NCBI GenBank assembly: GCA_910584055.1
Contig: CAJTZS010000037.1
Span: forward strand, 1 to 41,964
Length of the DNA: 41,964 bases
Direction: 5' to 3'
Source: an uncultured Muribaculaceae bacterium
Lineage (GTDB): Bacteria > Bacteroidota > Bacteroidia > Bacteroidales > Muribaculaceae
The translations under genes and the position numbers were made by a program. Shown piece by piece: positions 6,444-15,756 of this stretch. Within the stretch, counting starts at the first letter, position 1. Every line of letters starts with the position of its first letter. The notes under the pieces were generated by a model. The model was not told where the DNA came from. It did not search any database and saw only the letters and a program-made list of their open reading frames with translations.

Positions 6444-9400
6444 ATGGAACGCAAATTATTATTTTTGTGTGCCGTGCTCGCTCTGTGCGCATGTCCCATG
6501 TGGGCAGCGATTCTCGGCACAAAATCATTTACCCCTCAGGAAATATCCGAACAATGGCAATTATTCAATGAGCAAGACGAAACCTTTGAATGGGGAGCCG
6601 TGACTGACGAAGGTATTGTGATTTCCTACAAGAACACGACTGCAATCGTTATTAAGTCAAAACATGAGATGTATGATGTCAGGAATGTAACTATAGACTA
6701 CTCTGTCGGCGAATCTTCGGCAGTCTTTACCATAGATGGTGTGGAGGTTGGAGATGTCTATCTTGAATATGGAAATACGGAGGGGAATCCGATTCCCTCA
6801 GAATGGAGTGCTCCCTCAGGTGCCACAGCATTCGGGAATGTATGTATCACCACTTATTGGCAAAAGGGAAGATCAGAGACAGTCACCATCAAGAGCATTA
6901 AAGTCACGTATGATATGGAGGGCGGCGTGCGCAATCTTAAATGGTCGGCAAGCGATGTCACAGCCTATATAGGCGAGGAGTTTGTTTCCCCCTCGCTTTC
7001 CGGCAATTGCACGGATGATGTTGTATACACGAGTGGCAATCCCGGAGTGGCGATTGTGGATGAGGCGGGTAACGTAAGTATTATCAATCTTGGGGAAACC
7101 GTAATCAAGGCTTCAGCTCCGGCCCGGGGTGTATGGAAGGCTGAGGAGGTATCATACCGCCTGACCGTTGCACGGAGTCCGTCGTTTATAAGCGCAACTG
7201 TCAATGTAGCCACGCCCGGTACATTGAAAGAGGTGCTCCTTGATCTCGACAGCCGTCCGGAGGAACTCGTCATTACCGGCAAGTTGAATTCCACCGACCT
7301 TGCCTACATGACGTCCGGCGCGGGAAAGATATCCTCTGTCAGGGAGGTGGATATGTCGGCAGTAAGTTTTGAATATGATAACGGGAGGTATGCCTTGATT
7401 GCAACGCGTGAAGGTGCGGATATTGGATTAGGATCAACAACTTATGTATATTATCTATCCGATGAATATAAGATTGAGAGGAAATCATCCCCGACAGGGC
7501 TTGGCGGTGCGAATGTCACTGTCTCTACCTATACAAATTCTTTGGCGGGTCTTTTCGGCGGTAACGAAGTGATTAGAAGAGTTGTTCTTCCAAATGCAAT
7601 GGATTCCATCGGTGACAGGATATTTATGTCAAGTGTGGTCGAAAACGTGACTTTGCCCGAGAAAATCAAGTCGATACCTTCATATGCTTTCTATAAAACT
7701 TCTAAACTGCTGTCTGTCTCTTTGCCGTCTTCAGTAGAAAAAATCGGTGAATATGCGTTTGCCGGTTCATCTGTAATCGGTATGAGTGCACCCGGAGTGA
7801 TTGGGGTGGATGCCCATGCGTTTGACGGCTCTCAGATCAAGACGTTTGACTTAAGCAAAATAAAAAAAATAGAGGATTATGCTTTTGCCAATTCAGCGTT
7901 GTCAGGAGATATTGATTTGTCACTTCTTGATTCAATTCCTACCGGTTCATTCTATGCAACGGGGGTAACCGGAGTTAAATTCAGCAAAAGGCTCACAACA
8001 ATAGGTGATGGCGCATTCCGTTCCACCGGATTAAAATCCGTGGCATTGCCCGAAGGGGTTATTCATATCGGAGCCACAGTTTTTAACTGCAAAAGTATTG
8101 AGGAGATGACTATACCTGCCTCTGTCACCTTTATAGGGCAATACGCCCTTGACAACCCTTGGCTGGACAGGCAACCCACGGAGCAGGGGGTATGGTATAT
8201 CGGAAAGGTTGCATATAAGTTTGATGACCGCATTGACGGTGTATCGGAAATTGCATTTAAAGAAGGCACGGAGTCTGTGTCACCGAATTTTACATGTCAA
8301 AAGTTGCAGGCCACACTTAGGAAACTTAGTTTTCCTTCTACATTAAAAGTCATAGGGTATTATGATATCGACAGCCCGTCTAATACACATAAATATGGAT
8401 CCTTTCATGGGATGGAACAGCTTGAGACTGTCAATTTCCCGGAAGGACTTGAAGTGATAGGAGAGGGATGTTTCAGCGGTTGCTCCAAACTGAATGTACC
8501 CGCTTTCCCCTCAACACTACGTATAATAGGGGAAGAAGCATTCTCCGGATGTGAGAAAATATACGAAATATCACTTCCTGAAAATCTGGAATATCTCGGA
8601 CCTCAGTCATTTGGCTGTTCGGGATTATATCAGGTAAAGTTGTATTCAGAAAATTTACAGACGAGGGGAACTCCCTTTGGGGGCAATACGAATATAGAAA
8701 CCGTCACTATAGGATCAAAAGTCAAATGTGTTCCCAATGAAATTTTCAGCACATGTTATGGATTAAGCCGTCTTAAGTTTGAAACCCCCGCTGCCCCCGC
8801 ACCGGAACTTAAATTTGGCAACAGGGCGTTTTATGGATGCGGTGCAACCATTGATGCTTTACCTGTGCGTACTGTAGAGATAGGTGAGGAGGCATTCTGC
8901 GATGTTAATTTCAAAGGCGAATTCAATACGGTAAATATACGGTCGATAGGTATCCGTGCATTTGAGGGTTCCAAGGGAATCACAGAGCTTACCTTGAACG
9001 AGAATCTACGTGAATGCGGAGGAGGGGCTTTTTCCAACATATCTTCTTTGCGGACGGTGTATTATCGTGTCCCAAATCTTAAATATATATCAGATGGCTA
9101 CTATTATTCACCATTCTCCCGCTCCTCCAATTTCCGGGATGCCAATCTCTCAAAAGTGGTCATAGGAGCTAATGTTGAATATATACCTGAAAATCTTTTC
9201 TATTATCAACCAACCATAAAGGAGGTAGTATTTGAATCAAGGAGCGATAAAACCCGCGCTGAATCTGCTCCGTTGTTAATAGATGAAAAGGCATTCTATC
9301 AGTGCTCGGCAATAAAGGAAGTCGTTTTGCCCGACTGCCGCACTGCAATCGGAGCGAGGGCGTTCAGAGAATGCAAAGGAATCACATCGCTGCGGTTAGG

Positions 9401-10142
9401 TAATGGAACTGAAAATATAGACGAATCGGCTTTTGAACTATGTGCCGGGATTGAAAGTGTGGATGTGCCGCCCACGGTTGTTTCGATAGGGGAGAATGCA
9501 TTCTATAAAGCCGGGTATGGGTCGATGAACGTTTATTTCCACACCTTGGAGCCGCCGGCTATAGGCAATCTTGCCGTAAACAAACAAAGTGTTATAATAG
9601 TGCCGCAAGTATCTGAGGCAGCTTATAAGGCGACATCACTCAGTGACAACCCTTTCAAAACTTTTTCGATGACTTCGTTCACCATCGATAAGGAGAAACT
9701 GGTTCTGAGGGCAGGGGATAAGTTCATGCTTACGGTGACTGTTGCGCCATCTGATTTTTCCGGTCTCGATATGAACTGGACATCGTCGAACCCCGAGGTC
9801 GCATCGGTTGACAATGACGGAAGTGTCATCGCCATAAACCCGGGCGAAGCTGTAATAACCGCCGTGCCGGCATATGTCTCCGGTTTTATCGCCAAATGCA
9901 AGATAACTGTCACCGATGGCTCCGGCATAGGAGAGCTGAAAAGCGATGACAATCCAATCAAGGTAGTCGTGAAAGGGGGAAGCGTTGAAATATTCAACGC
10001 CCGTCCCGAAAGCGAAGTGAGGATTTATACCATCGATGGTAATCTTGTCTCATGCTCCTCCGACAAGGTGATAAGCCGTCTTGACAAAGGAGTTTACATA
10101 ATTTCCTGTGAAGGACATTCCTTTAAAGTAGCAGTCAGATAA
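6444..10142 (+). CDS. BspA-like leucine-rich-repeat surface protein with Big_2 domains
   Basis: A 1232-residue secreted protein with signal peptide about 1-21 (MERKLLFLCAVLALCACPMWA). A Big_2 Ig-like domain spans about 160-245 (YTSGNPGVAIVDEAGNVSII, NLGETVIKA). Some 680 residues of LRR_5/BspA repeats follow (about 355-1040), with the recurring pattern I-G-x-x-A-F-x-x-C-x-x-[IL]-x-x-[IV]-x-[LI]-P, e.g. IGEEAFSGCEKIYEISLPEN. A second Big_2 domain lies at about 1075-1155 (MNWTSSNPEVASVDNDGSV). The last 60 residues (VRIYTIDGNLV, LDKGVYIISCEG) resemble the type IX secretion sorting domain. BspA-type proteins bind host or bacterial surfaces; the ligand here is unknown. Probably co-transcribed with the response regulator. 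Confidence 0.9.
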   Translation: MERKLLFLCAVLALCACPMWAAILGTKSFTPQEISEQWQLFNEQDETFEWGAVTDEGIVISYKNTTAIVIKSKHEMYDVRNVTIDYSVGESSAVFTIDGVEVGDVYLEYGNTEGNPIPSEWSAPSGATAFGNVCITTYWQKGRSETVTIKSIKVTYDMEGGVRNLKWSASDVTAYIGEEFVSPSLSGNCTDDVVYTSGNPGVAIVDEAGNVSIINLGETVIKASAPARGVWKAEEVSYRLTVARSPSFISATVNVATPGTLKEVLLDLDSRPEELVITGKLNSTDLAYMTSGAGKISSVREVDMSAVSFEYDNGRYALIATREGADIGLGSTTYVYYLSDEYKIERKSSPTGLGGANVTVSTYTNSLAGLFGGNEVIRRVVLPNAMDSIGDRIFMSSVVENVTLPEKIKSIPSYAFYKTSKLLSVSLPSSVEKIGEYAFAGSSVIGMSAPGVIGVDAHAFDGSQIKTFDLSKIKKIEDYAFANSALSGDIDLSLLDSIPTGSFYATGVTGVKFSKRLTTIGDGAFRSTGLKSVALPEGVIHIGATVFNCKSIEEMTIPASVTFIGQYALDNPWLDRQPTEQGVWYIGKVAYKFDDRIDGVSEIAFKEGTESVSPNFTCQKLQATLRKLSFPSTLKVIGYYDIDSPSNTHKYGSFHGMEQLETVNFPEGLEVIGEGCFSGCSKLNVPAFPSTLRIIGEEAFSGCEKIYEISLPENLEYLGPQSFGCSGLYQVKLYSENLQTRGTPFGGNTNIETVTIGSKVKCVPNEIFSTCYGLSRLKFETPAAPAPELKFGNRAFYGCGATIDALPVRTVEIGEEAFCDVNFKGEFNTVNIRSIGIRAFEGSKGITELTLNENLRECGGGAFSNISSLRTVYYRVPNLKYISDGYYYSPFSRSSNFRDANLSKVVIGANVEYIPENLFYYQPTIKEVVFESRSDKTRAESAPLLIDEKAFYQCSAIKEVVLPDCRTAIGARAFRECKGITSLRLGNGTENIDESAFELCAGIESVDVPPTVVSIGENAFYKAGYGSMNVYFHTLEPPAIGNLAVNKQSVIIVPQVSEAAYKATSLSDNPFKTFSMTSFTIDKEKLVLRAGDKFMLTVTVAPSDFSGLDMNWTSSNPEVASVDNDGSVIAINPGEAVITAVPAYVSGFIAKCKITVTDGSGIGELKSDDNPIKVVVKGGSVEIFNARPESEVRIYTIDGNLVSCSSDKVISRLDKGVYIISCEGHSFKVAVR

Positions 10143-10157
10143 TACCTATAAAATTAA

Positions 10158-10194
10158 AATCAGGGGGCATTTCTATTTGAAATGCCCCCTGATT
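10158..10194. terminator. bidirectional terminator between the surface protein and rpmH
   Basis: AATCAGGGGGCATTT (10158-10172) and its exact complement (10180-10194) form a 15-bp stem with a 7-base loop. A T-run follows on the plus strand and an A-rich stretch precedes, so it works for the BspA gene (plus) and rpmH (minus). Confidence 0.92.
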
Positions 10195-10228
10195 TTTGTG
10201 GGAATCGTTTTCCCTGACAATCTTAAGA

Positions 10229-10384
10229 TTATTTGCTACCGAGGTGGTCGGATACTGAAAGTGAAGCGCGACCTTTGGCGCGGCGGCGTGCCAAAACCTT
10301 GCGGCCATCTTTGGTAGCCATTCTCTCGCGGAAGCCATGTTTGTTGACTCTGCGACGGTTGGAGGGTTGATAAGTTCTTTTCAT
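10229..10384 (-). CDS. rpmH: 50S ribosomal protein L34
   Basis: The 51-residue product starts MKRTYQPSNRRRVNKHGFRE and continues with RMATKDGRKVLARRRAKGR, the full L34 signature; the C-terminal seven residues, SDHLGSK, vary in the family. L34 is a small basic protein of the large ribosomal subunit. The ATG at 10384 is chosen over upstream starts because it begins the conserved MKRTYQPS. A near-perfect promoter lies at 10461-10430. Divergent from efp. Confidence 0.97.
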   Translation of the reverse strand: MKRTYQPSNRRRVNKHGFRERMATKDGRKVLARRRAKGRASLSVSDHLGSK

Positions 10385-10429
10385 TTTATGATAATTTTGA
10401 TTTTTTTGACGTAATCCGCATTCGGAGTG

Positions 10430-10461
10430 CAAAATTAACTAATCATTTTCGAATCGCCAAA
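10430..10461 (-). promoter_or_regulatory. rpmH promoter
   Basis: On the minus strand, TTTG (10461-10458), 20 bases, then TAATTTTG (10437-10430): an exact match to the Bacteroidetes sigma consensus. The predicted 5' leader is about 40 bases. Confidence 0.8.
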
Positions 10462-10500
10462 TTTTCAGTGTCAAAAAATCTCAGTATCAAAAATTTTTAC

Positions 10501-10508
10501 TAATTTTG
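10501..10508 (+). promoter_or_regulatory. efp promoter -7 element
   Basis: TAATTTTG matches TAnnTTTG and lies 38 bases before the efp ATG. No good -33 element is seen at the right distance. Confidence 0.6.
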
Positions 10509-10546
10509 CATCAAATTTGAAATTTGTAATTAAGACTATAAAACTT

Positions 10547-11113
10547 ATGATGAACGCTCAGGACATCAAGAACGGCACTTGCATCCGCCTCGACGGCCGT
10601 CTCTATTTCTGCGTGGAGTTTCTCCACGTAAAACCCGGTAAGGGAAACACTTTCATGCGCACAAAACTTAAAGATGTGGTTGACGGCCGTGTGCTCGAAC
10701 GTCGCTTCAACATCGGTGAGAAGCTTGAGGACGTACGCGTGGAGCGTCGCCCCTATCAGTATTTATATGCCGACGGGCAAGATGATATTTTCATGAACAA
10801 CGAGACTTTCGAACAGATTCCTATCAGCAAAGAGCTCGTGACAGGTGCTGCCTTCATGAAAGAGGGTGACACTGTTGAGGTTGTAAGCGATGCTTCCACC
10901 AGCACCGTGCTTTATGCAGAGATGCCGATGAAGACTGTGCTCAAGATCACATATACCGAGCCCGGACTTAAAGGGGACACCGCTACCAATACTCTCAAGC
11001 CTGCTACAGTTGAGACGGGAGCAACTGTCAGGGTGCCTCTCTTTATCAACGAAGGTGAGCTGATTGAGGTTGATACACGCGATGGCAGCTACGTTGGTCG
11101 CGTAAAGGCATAA
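10547..11113 (+). CDS. efp: translation elongation factor P
   Basis: A 188-residue protein with the three EF-P beta-barrel domains: KOW-like N-terminal part (NAQDIKNGTCIRLDGRLYFC), central OB domain (YLYADGQDDIFMNNETFEQI) and C-terminal OB domain ending GELIEVDTRDGSYVGRVKA. EF-P helps ribosomes through polyproline stretches. The residue modified in many bacteria is K32 in HVKPGKGNTF. The start is the first ATG of an ATGATG pair at 10547; an upstream TTG (10517) lies too close to the promoter. The gene stands alone between rpmH (divergent) and a glycosyltransferase gene 22 bases downstream. Confidence 0.97.
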   Translation: MMNAQDIKNGTCIRLDGRLYFCVEFLHVKPGKGNTFMRTKLKDVVDGRVLERRFNIGEKLEDVRVERRPYQYLYADGQDDIFMNNETFEQIPISKELVTGAAFMKEGDTVEVVSDASTSTVLYAEMPMKTVLKITYTEPGLKGDTATNTLKPATVETGATVRVPLFINEGELIEVDTRDGSYVGRVKA

Positions 11114-11135
11114 TCGTCACAAGAATTACTGTTTT

Positions 11136-12155
11136 ATGAAAGAGACGAAGGAAATTTTGTTCTCAATCATTGTGCCGGTTTATAACCGGCGTGATGAAGT
11201 TGCGGATTTGCTCCGGAGTCTCGAGAGCCAGACCGACAAGGGTTTTGAGATAATCCTTGTTGAGGATGGCTCGACACAGCCCTCGCTCCCGGATGGGAAA
11301 GGTCCGGAGGGTCTCAGGCTGAAGTATTATCAGAAATCGAATGAAGGGCGGAGTATCGCCCGGAATTATGGCATAACCGGAGCCGACGGAGACTATTTTG
11401 TCTTTGTTGACTCCGATTGCATTTTACCGCCGGATTATATCAAGCAGCTCCGCAAGAGCCTTGGCGATAATCCTGTGGATTGCTTCGGTGGTCCGGATGC
11501 CGCCCACGATTCATTCACCGACACTCAGAAGGCTATAAATTATGCGATGACAGCCTTCCTTACCACGGGCGGAATCCGGGGAGGCAAGGTGTCGATGGAA
11601 AAATTCACTCCCCGCACATTCAATATGGGGTTCTCCCGCGAGGTTTACGAGAAGGTCGGAGGATTCCGCGAAATGTTCAGCGAGGATATTGACATGAGCA
11701 CCCGTATAAAGAATGCCGGATTCCGAATTGCATTGTATCCCGATGTGTATGTATATCACAAGCGCAGGGTGGATATGAAGAAATTCTGGAAACAGGTGCA
11801 TGTGTTCGGCATGTCGCGTATCACCCTCGAACTTCTTTACCCCGGCTCGATGAAGATCGTGCATTGGCTTCCTGCCGTATTCACGATTGGGGCGGTTGCC
11901 TTGATAATCGCTTCGTTCTTTTGCAAATGGCTATTGCTGCCGCTGCTTCTTTATATAGTAGCATTGTGGGTTGGCGGACTTATGGCTACACGGAGCCTTA
12001 AAATAGCCACGATGGGAGTGGGAGCCGCAATGGTGCAGCTTACAGGTTATGGCACAGGCTTTATCAAAGCCTATGTCTCGAAAATCATATTCGGAAAGGG
12101 GCGGGATATCGCTCGGGAAGTTGAGATAAGGAAAGGGAGCAATGAAGGACTTTGA
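11136..12155 (+). CDS. membrane-bound family 2 glycosyltransferase
   Basis: A 339-residue GT2 (GT-A fold) enzyme. The N-terminal catalytic domain has FSIIVPVYNRRDEVADLLRS, the nucleotide-binding EIILVEDGST, the metal-binding VDSDC (about residue 91) and FSEDIDMSTRIKNAGFRIAL, the acceptor-side ED motif. Two or three membrane segments follow at about 241-315. Such enzymes transfer a sugar from a nucleotide donor to a lipid or cell-surface glycan on the cytoplasmic side; donor and acceptor cannot be read. The 3' end overlaps radC by 14 bases, so the two are translationally linked. Confidence 0.9.
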   Translation: MKETKEILFSIIVPVYNRRDEVADLLRSLESQTDKGFEIILVEDGSTQPSLPDGKGPEGLRLKYYQKSNEGRSIARNYGITGADGDYFVFVDSDCILPPDYIKQLRKSLGDNPVDCFGGPDAAHDSFTDTQKAINYAMTAFLTTGGIRGGKVSMEKFTPRTFNMGFSREVYEKVGGFREMFSEDIDMSTRIKNAGFRIALYPDVYVYHKRRVDMKKFWKQVHVFGMSRITLELLYPGSMKIVHWLPAVFTIGAVALIIASFFCKWLLLPLLLYIVALWVGGLMATRSLKIATMGVGAAMVQLTGYGTGFIKAYVSKIIFGKGRDIAREVEIRKGSNEGL

Positions 12156-12858
12156 CACGCACAGCGAAGATATAAGACCTATGACGGTCAAGGATATGGA
12201 TCCTGATGACCAACCGAGGGAACGCGCGCTCAAGTATGGTTGCAAGGTTCTCCCGACGGCGGATCTGTGGGCTTTAATCCTTAGGACCGGATTACCGGGG
12301 AAACCTATAACCGATATGTGTCGCGATCTTATGCGGACGTGCGACGGCAAACTCTTCAACCTTGAAAGGATGGGGCGTGCCCGCTTTATGAAAGTCAAGG
12401 GAATCGGAATCACAAAGGCGTTGCAGATTGAGGCTGTGATGGAGCTGATAAGACGCTATTGCAAAGAAACCGTCGGAAACAGGATTCAGATCACTTGCTC
12501 GCAAGACATATACGATGTTATGCGTCATGAGATAGGGAATCTTTCTCACGAAGAAATATGGACGTTGTATCTCAATCGCCGCAACGAAATTATATCTATG
12601 GAGATGATCACGCAGGGGAGTTCAGTGGCTTCGGTGTTTGATCTCAAGAAGATATTGAAGGAAGCATTGCTGCGAGATGCGGAAGGGTTGGTTCTTTGTC
12701 ACAATCATCCCTCAGGTAATCTGAGGCCGAGCGCGCAGGATGATCAGATAACGCGAAAAATGCGTGAGGGTTGCGCTTCAATGGATATCCGGTTTCTCGA
12801 TCATGTTATAGTTACGGCATCCGGTTTCTACTCTTATCAGGACGAGAGCCGTCTCTGA
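12142..12858 (+). CDS. radC: RadC-family JAMM protein
   Basis: A 238-residue RadC (DUF2466) protein. A helix-hairpin-helix-like segment lies at about 82-98 (FMKVKGIGITKALQIEA). The JAMM/MPN+ metal site is complete: H187-x-H189, S197, D200 in LCHNHPSGNLRPSAQDDQIT. Despite the name, a repair role is doubtful in the family; the fold suggests a metal-dependent hydrolase. It overlaps the glycosyltransferase gene upstream by 14 bases. The ATG at 12142 gives the usual length and includes the conserved DQPRERAL N-terminal motif. Confidence 0.95.
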   Translation: MKDFDTHSEDIRPMTVKDMDPDDQPRERALKYGCKVLPTADLWALILRTGLPGKPITDMCRDLMRTCDGKLFNLERMGRARFMKVKGIGITKALQIEAVMELIRRYCKETVGNRIQITCSQDIYDVMRHEIGNLSHEEIWTLYLNRRNEIISMEMITQGSSVASVFDLKKILKEALLRDAEGLVLCHNHPSGNLRPSAQDDQITRKMREGCASMDIRFLDHVIVTASGFYSYQDESRL

Positions 12859-12886
12859 TTGTAAGAAATTTCAGACAATCTCTGAT

Positions 12887-14089
12887 TCATCGCAGTCTGT
12901 TGCGGAGGCGCGCAACCTCCGGAGAATGAAGGTCACCCGGAATACTGTCTGTGACACCCGTCTCGGGATTGTATCCTGTTTTCAGCAAATATTTTTTGAA
13001 TAGTATGCGGCGTAGATGAATATCTATGTCGTTTTCTGTTATATCCCCACGATCTATCGCGGCAATTATATTGTCGATTTCACGCTTTGTGTCGGCAGGG
13101 GCGAGGATTATGTCTGCGCCGGCCTCGATTGCCTGGTCTGCGCCATGACCTTCCGCTCCGGGCATGTTCATGGCATCCGTGAGCACGAGCCCGTCAAATC
13201 CGAGGTCATTGCGAAGCAGGTCCGTGATTACCGGACGGGAAACCGCTGCAGGCAGCATCTGTGGGTCAATGGCCGGAAAAGCGAGGTGACCGATCATTAT
13301 GCCTGAAAGACGTTGCTCAATATATCTGCGGAAAGGTTGGAGATCGATGCTGTCAAGGCTTTGGAGACTGCGTTCTATGCTCGGCTTGACGCGATGGCTG
13401 TCGCCGGTGGCTGCGCCGTGCCCCGGGAAATGTTTTGCCACGCTTACGATGTTTCCGCTTTCGAGTCCGCGGGCGTAGGCTATCGAAAGGGTTGACACCC
13501 GTTCCGGGTCAGCCCCGAATGACCTTCGTCCGATATAAGTTCCTTCGGAAGTTATATCGAGCACCGGCCCGAGCACCATGTTTATGCCGATGCGGCGGCA
13601 TTCTCGCGCCATTTCGCACCCATATTCATAGAGGACCTCTTCATCTGCATCTTCCGATATTCGGGAGTTTATAGGAAATTCAGGCGCGTCTTTCAGCCGC
13701 ATGGCCAATCCCCATTCAGCATCAATAGCTAAAAAAGGTGGCGTGGCAGACCATTTCCCTAATGAGTCCGCTATTATGGCTGCGGATTTAGAATCCCCCT
13801 TGAGGAGAATTAGGCCGCATACCCCCATTTTAGCGTAGTCTTTTATCTTGGACAGTGAATAAGGGTCGGATGCGGCATATATTGCAGGCATAAAAAGCTG
13901 CGCCACTTTTCGCTCCCTGCTCATGACAAGAATAGCGGAATCGGCGCAGCTGTATGCATAATCGGTAAGGTCGCTTTTTACTATAGTTTCCATCGTATCC
14001 TCTTTCGGTTCCTGCCGTTTCGGAGCGCATCCGCTTCCGGCAAGAAGCAGAGCTGTCAGAACAGAAACGCAGAGGGCAGCAGGTTTCAT
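12887..14089 (-). CDS. GH3 lipoprotein, NagZ-like beta-N-acetylhexosaminidase
   Basis: A 400-residue protein with a lipoprotein signal (LLLAGSGC, Cys21), so it is anchored in the cell envelope. The GH3 N-terminal barrel has SVAKHFPGHG (KHFPGHG 219-225), the Asp/His pair of the NagZ subfamily in GDSH (D230, H232), and the nucleophile D305 in VLTDAMNM. NagZ-type enzymes release N-acetylglucosamine from muropeptides; an envelope version may act on peptidoglycan or other glycans. The GH3 C-terminal domain is absent, as usual in this group. It begins 3 bases after the stop of the 5'-nucleotidase gene and is likely its operon partner. Confidence 0.92.
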   Translation of the reverse strand: MKPAALCVSVLTALLLAGSGCAPKRQEPKEDTMETIVKSDLTDYAYSCADSAILVMSRERKVAQLFMPAIYAASDPYSLSKIKDYAKMGVCGLILLKGDSKSAAIIADSLGKWSATPPFLAIDAEWGLAMRLKDAPEFPINSRISEDADEEVLYEYGCEMARECRRIGINMVLGPVLDITSEGTYIGRRSFGADPERVSTLSIAYARGLESGNIVSVAKHFPGHGAATGDSHRVKPSIERSLQSLDSIDLQPFRRYIEQRLSGIMIGHLAFPAIDPQMLPAAVSRPVITDLLRNDLGFDGLVLTDAMNMPGAEGHGADQAIEAGADIILAPADTKREIDNIIAAIDRGDITENDIDIHLRRILFKKYLLKTGYNPETGVTDSIPGDLHSPEVARLRNRLR

Positions 14090-14092
14090 TAG

Positions 14093-15670
14093 TTATTTCG
14101 CCTTATCGATTTCTATGTTCACATCCTCAACGAATCGGCTGAAAGGATCGGAGCTGACAGGAATTCCGAGAGAAGTCAGGTGTTTAAGATATCCGAGCAC
14201 ATCCTGACACATCTCATGGCTTCCGCGCCATAGCTCAGTGTTGTTGGCCATTGTCACCAAATCATCGTTACCGTGAGCAACATAGTCAATCGTAGACAAA
14301 ACATATTCCCTTTCAGGATTCATTTCGTTGCCGTCTATTATTACCTTCAGCAGTTTACCTTTGCCGTCGGTTACAACGCTCATGTTGCCGCTTACCGCCT
14401 CGCCACCCTTAGTGGCGGCCACGCTGAGGGCATCTATGATATATTTACCCTTTATACGGATGATGGTCATGCAGTTGGAGAAAGGGAAAGTGGATAGGAT
14501 CTGTCCTTCCGTAATCGCCCCCTTCGTTACAGGCTGTCGTATACCTCCGACATTCATTATTGACAGGTCCACTTCCGGGAAATCCTTTCCGGATGCCCTG
14601 ATACTGTCAGCCACAAGTCGTCCTTTTGTCAGTCCGAAATCCGCAACCCAGTTCGGATAAGCACCCGTTCGCGTGTTGTTGGTCATGTCCTGCACGCTCC
14701 ATGCTATGATATTCGAATTGACGGAATCTACCGCATGTCTGTAAGGAGCAAGGAAGTTCTCTATGTTCCTGTCGTATGCTTCCGGAGAGAAACGGTCTGT
14801 TACCGGAATGTATTCATAATCGAAATCGTGATCCTTGATGTCGTCAAGGTCTATCTTTATATACCCGACGTTGCGGCCGTATTTTCCCGTCTGTGTTACG
14901 AGCACCGGTTTACCGGCGGCGTTCTCTATCCAATAAGGGGTTGCATCCGGGGTCTTAGGGTCAACGAAAGTGTGGGAATGACCGCCTATGATAATGTCGA
15001 TGTCTTTGCTCTGGCGTGCAAGTTCAATGTCGGAAGCCTTGCCTGGAATGGCCTCGTAGCCGATATGCGTCACCGCTACAATCAGGTCGCATTTCTTCTG
15101 CTTTCGCAGCATCTCTGCCGTTGTGTTTGCCGTGGCTATGGCATCTTTGTATTTCATGCCCGGATAGTTTTCTTTGGAGATGAGGCTTGCAGGATCAACG
15201 TTTATGCCGATGAAGCCTATTTTTTTCTTTCCTATCTTCTTGATGACATACGGTTGGAAGAGACCTTCGGCTGGAGTCCCTTTGAAGTCGTAGTTGGCGG
15301 ATAGTCTGGTGGCTTTTACATCTTTCCAGCGGGCGGCGAGTTCATCGAGTCCGTTGTCGAATTCGTGGTTTCCGAGGATGCGTATATCGTAATCCATCAT
15401 GTTGAATAGCGGGTATTCCACATCTCCCTTGAAATATTTGAAATACAACGTTCCCTGCACCATGTCGCCGGCATCCACAAGTATGACATTCTTTTCCGCT
15501 TTGCGCACGGAGTCTATTATAGCTTTGCGGGGAAGTATACCTCCGCGGCCGTTGTTGTCGAAATCGATATTCGAATGGGTGTCGTTGGTTGTAAGAATCA
15601 CGAGATCTTCCGCGGGAGCAACGAATGTGCTTCCGGCCAGCAGAACCAGTGTCAGCAATATCTTCTTCAT
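14093..15670 (-). CDS. UshA-like 5'-nucleotidase / metallophosphatase
   Basis: A 525-residue protein with signal peptide about 1-20. The metallophosphatase domain has TTNDTHSNID (D30, H32), VDAGDMVQG (D66, D69), LGNHEFDNG (N101, H102) and GGHSHT, the dinuclear-metal ligands. A 5_nucleotid_C domain follows (MNVGGIRQPVTKGAITEGQI, then STFPFSNCMTIIRIKGKYI). It would dephosphorylate nucleotides or nucleotide sugars in the periplasm. In many Bacteroidales the two domains are separate genes; here they are one polypeptide. It lies 3 bases upstream of the GH3 gene and after the 54-bp palindrome. Confidence 0.94.
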   Translation of the reverse strand: MKKILLTLVLLAGSTFVAPAEDLVILTTNDTHSNIDFDNNGRGGILPRKAIIDSVRKAEKNVILVDAGDMVQGTLYFKYFKGDVEYPLFNMMDYDIRILGNHEFDNGLDELAARWKDVKATRLSANYDFKGTPAEGLFQPYVIKKIGKKKIGFIGINVDPASLISKENYPGMKYKDAIATANTTAEMLRKQKKCDLIVAVTHIGYEAIPGKASDIELARQSKDIDIIIGGHSHTFVDPKTPDATPYWIENAAGKPVLVTQTGKYGRNVGYIKIDLDDIKDHDFDYEYIPVTDRFSPEAYDRNIENFLAPYRHAVDSVNSNIIAWSVQDMTNNTRTGAYPNWVADFGLTKGRLVADSIRASGKDFPEVDLSIMNVGGIRQPVTKGAITEGQILSTFPFSNCMTIIRIKGKYIIDALSVAATKGGEAVSGNMSVVTDGKGKLLKVIIDGNEMNPEREYVLSTIDYVAHGNDDLVTMANNTELWRGSHEMCQDVLGYLKHLTSLGIPVSSDPFSRFVEDVNIEIDKAK

Positions 15671-15685
15671 AGTATTCAGATGAAA

Positions 15686-15739
15686 AACGGATCCTTGGGT
15701 TTAGAAGACCTGCAGGTCTTCTAAACCCAAGGATCCGTT
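15686..15739. terminator. 54-bp perfect palindrome, gpmI terminator
   Basis: Bases 15686-15712 and 15713-15739 are exact inverted complements with no loop, 27 bases per arm, centred on CTGCAG; it contains GGATCC and AGAAGAC on each side. On the minus strand it follows the gpmI stop by 17 bases and is followed by TTTTTC, so it works as a gpmI terminator. Such a long loopless stem is unusual. Confidence 0.85.
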
Positions 15740-15756
15740 AATATACGTTATTAGTT

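Noticed and set aside
12857..12880. GATTGT/ACAATC stem between convergent radC and the GH3 gene
   Set aside because: Six-base arms without a T-run; not enough for a terminator call.
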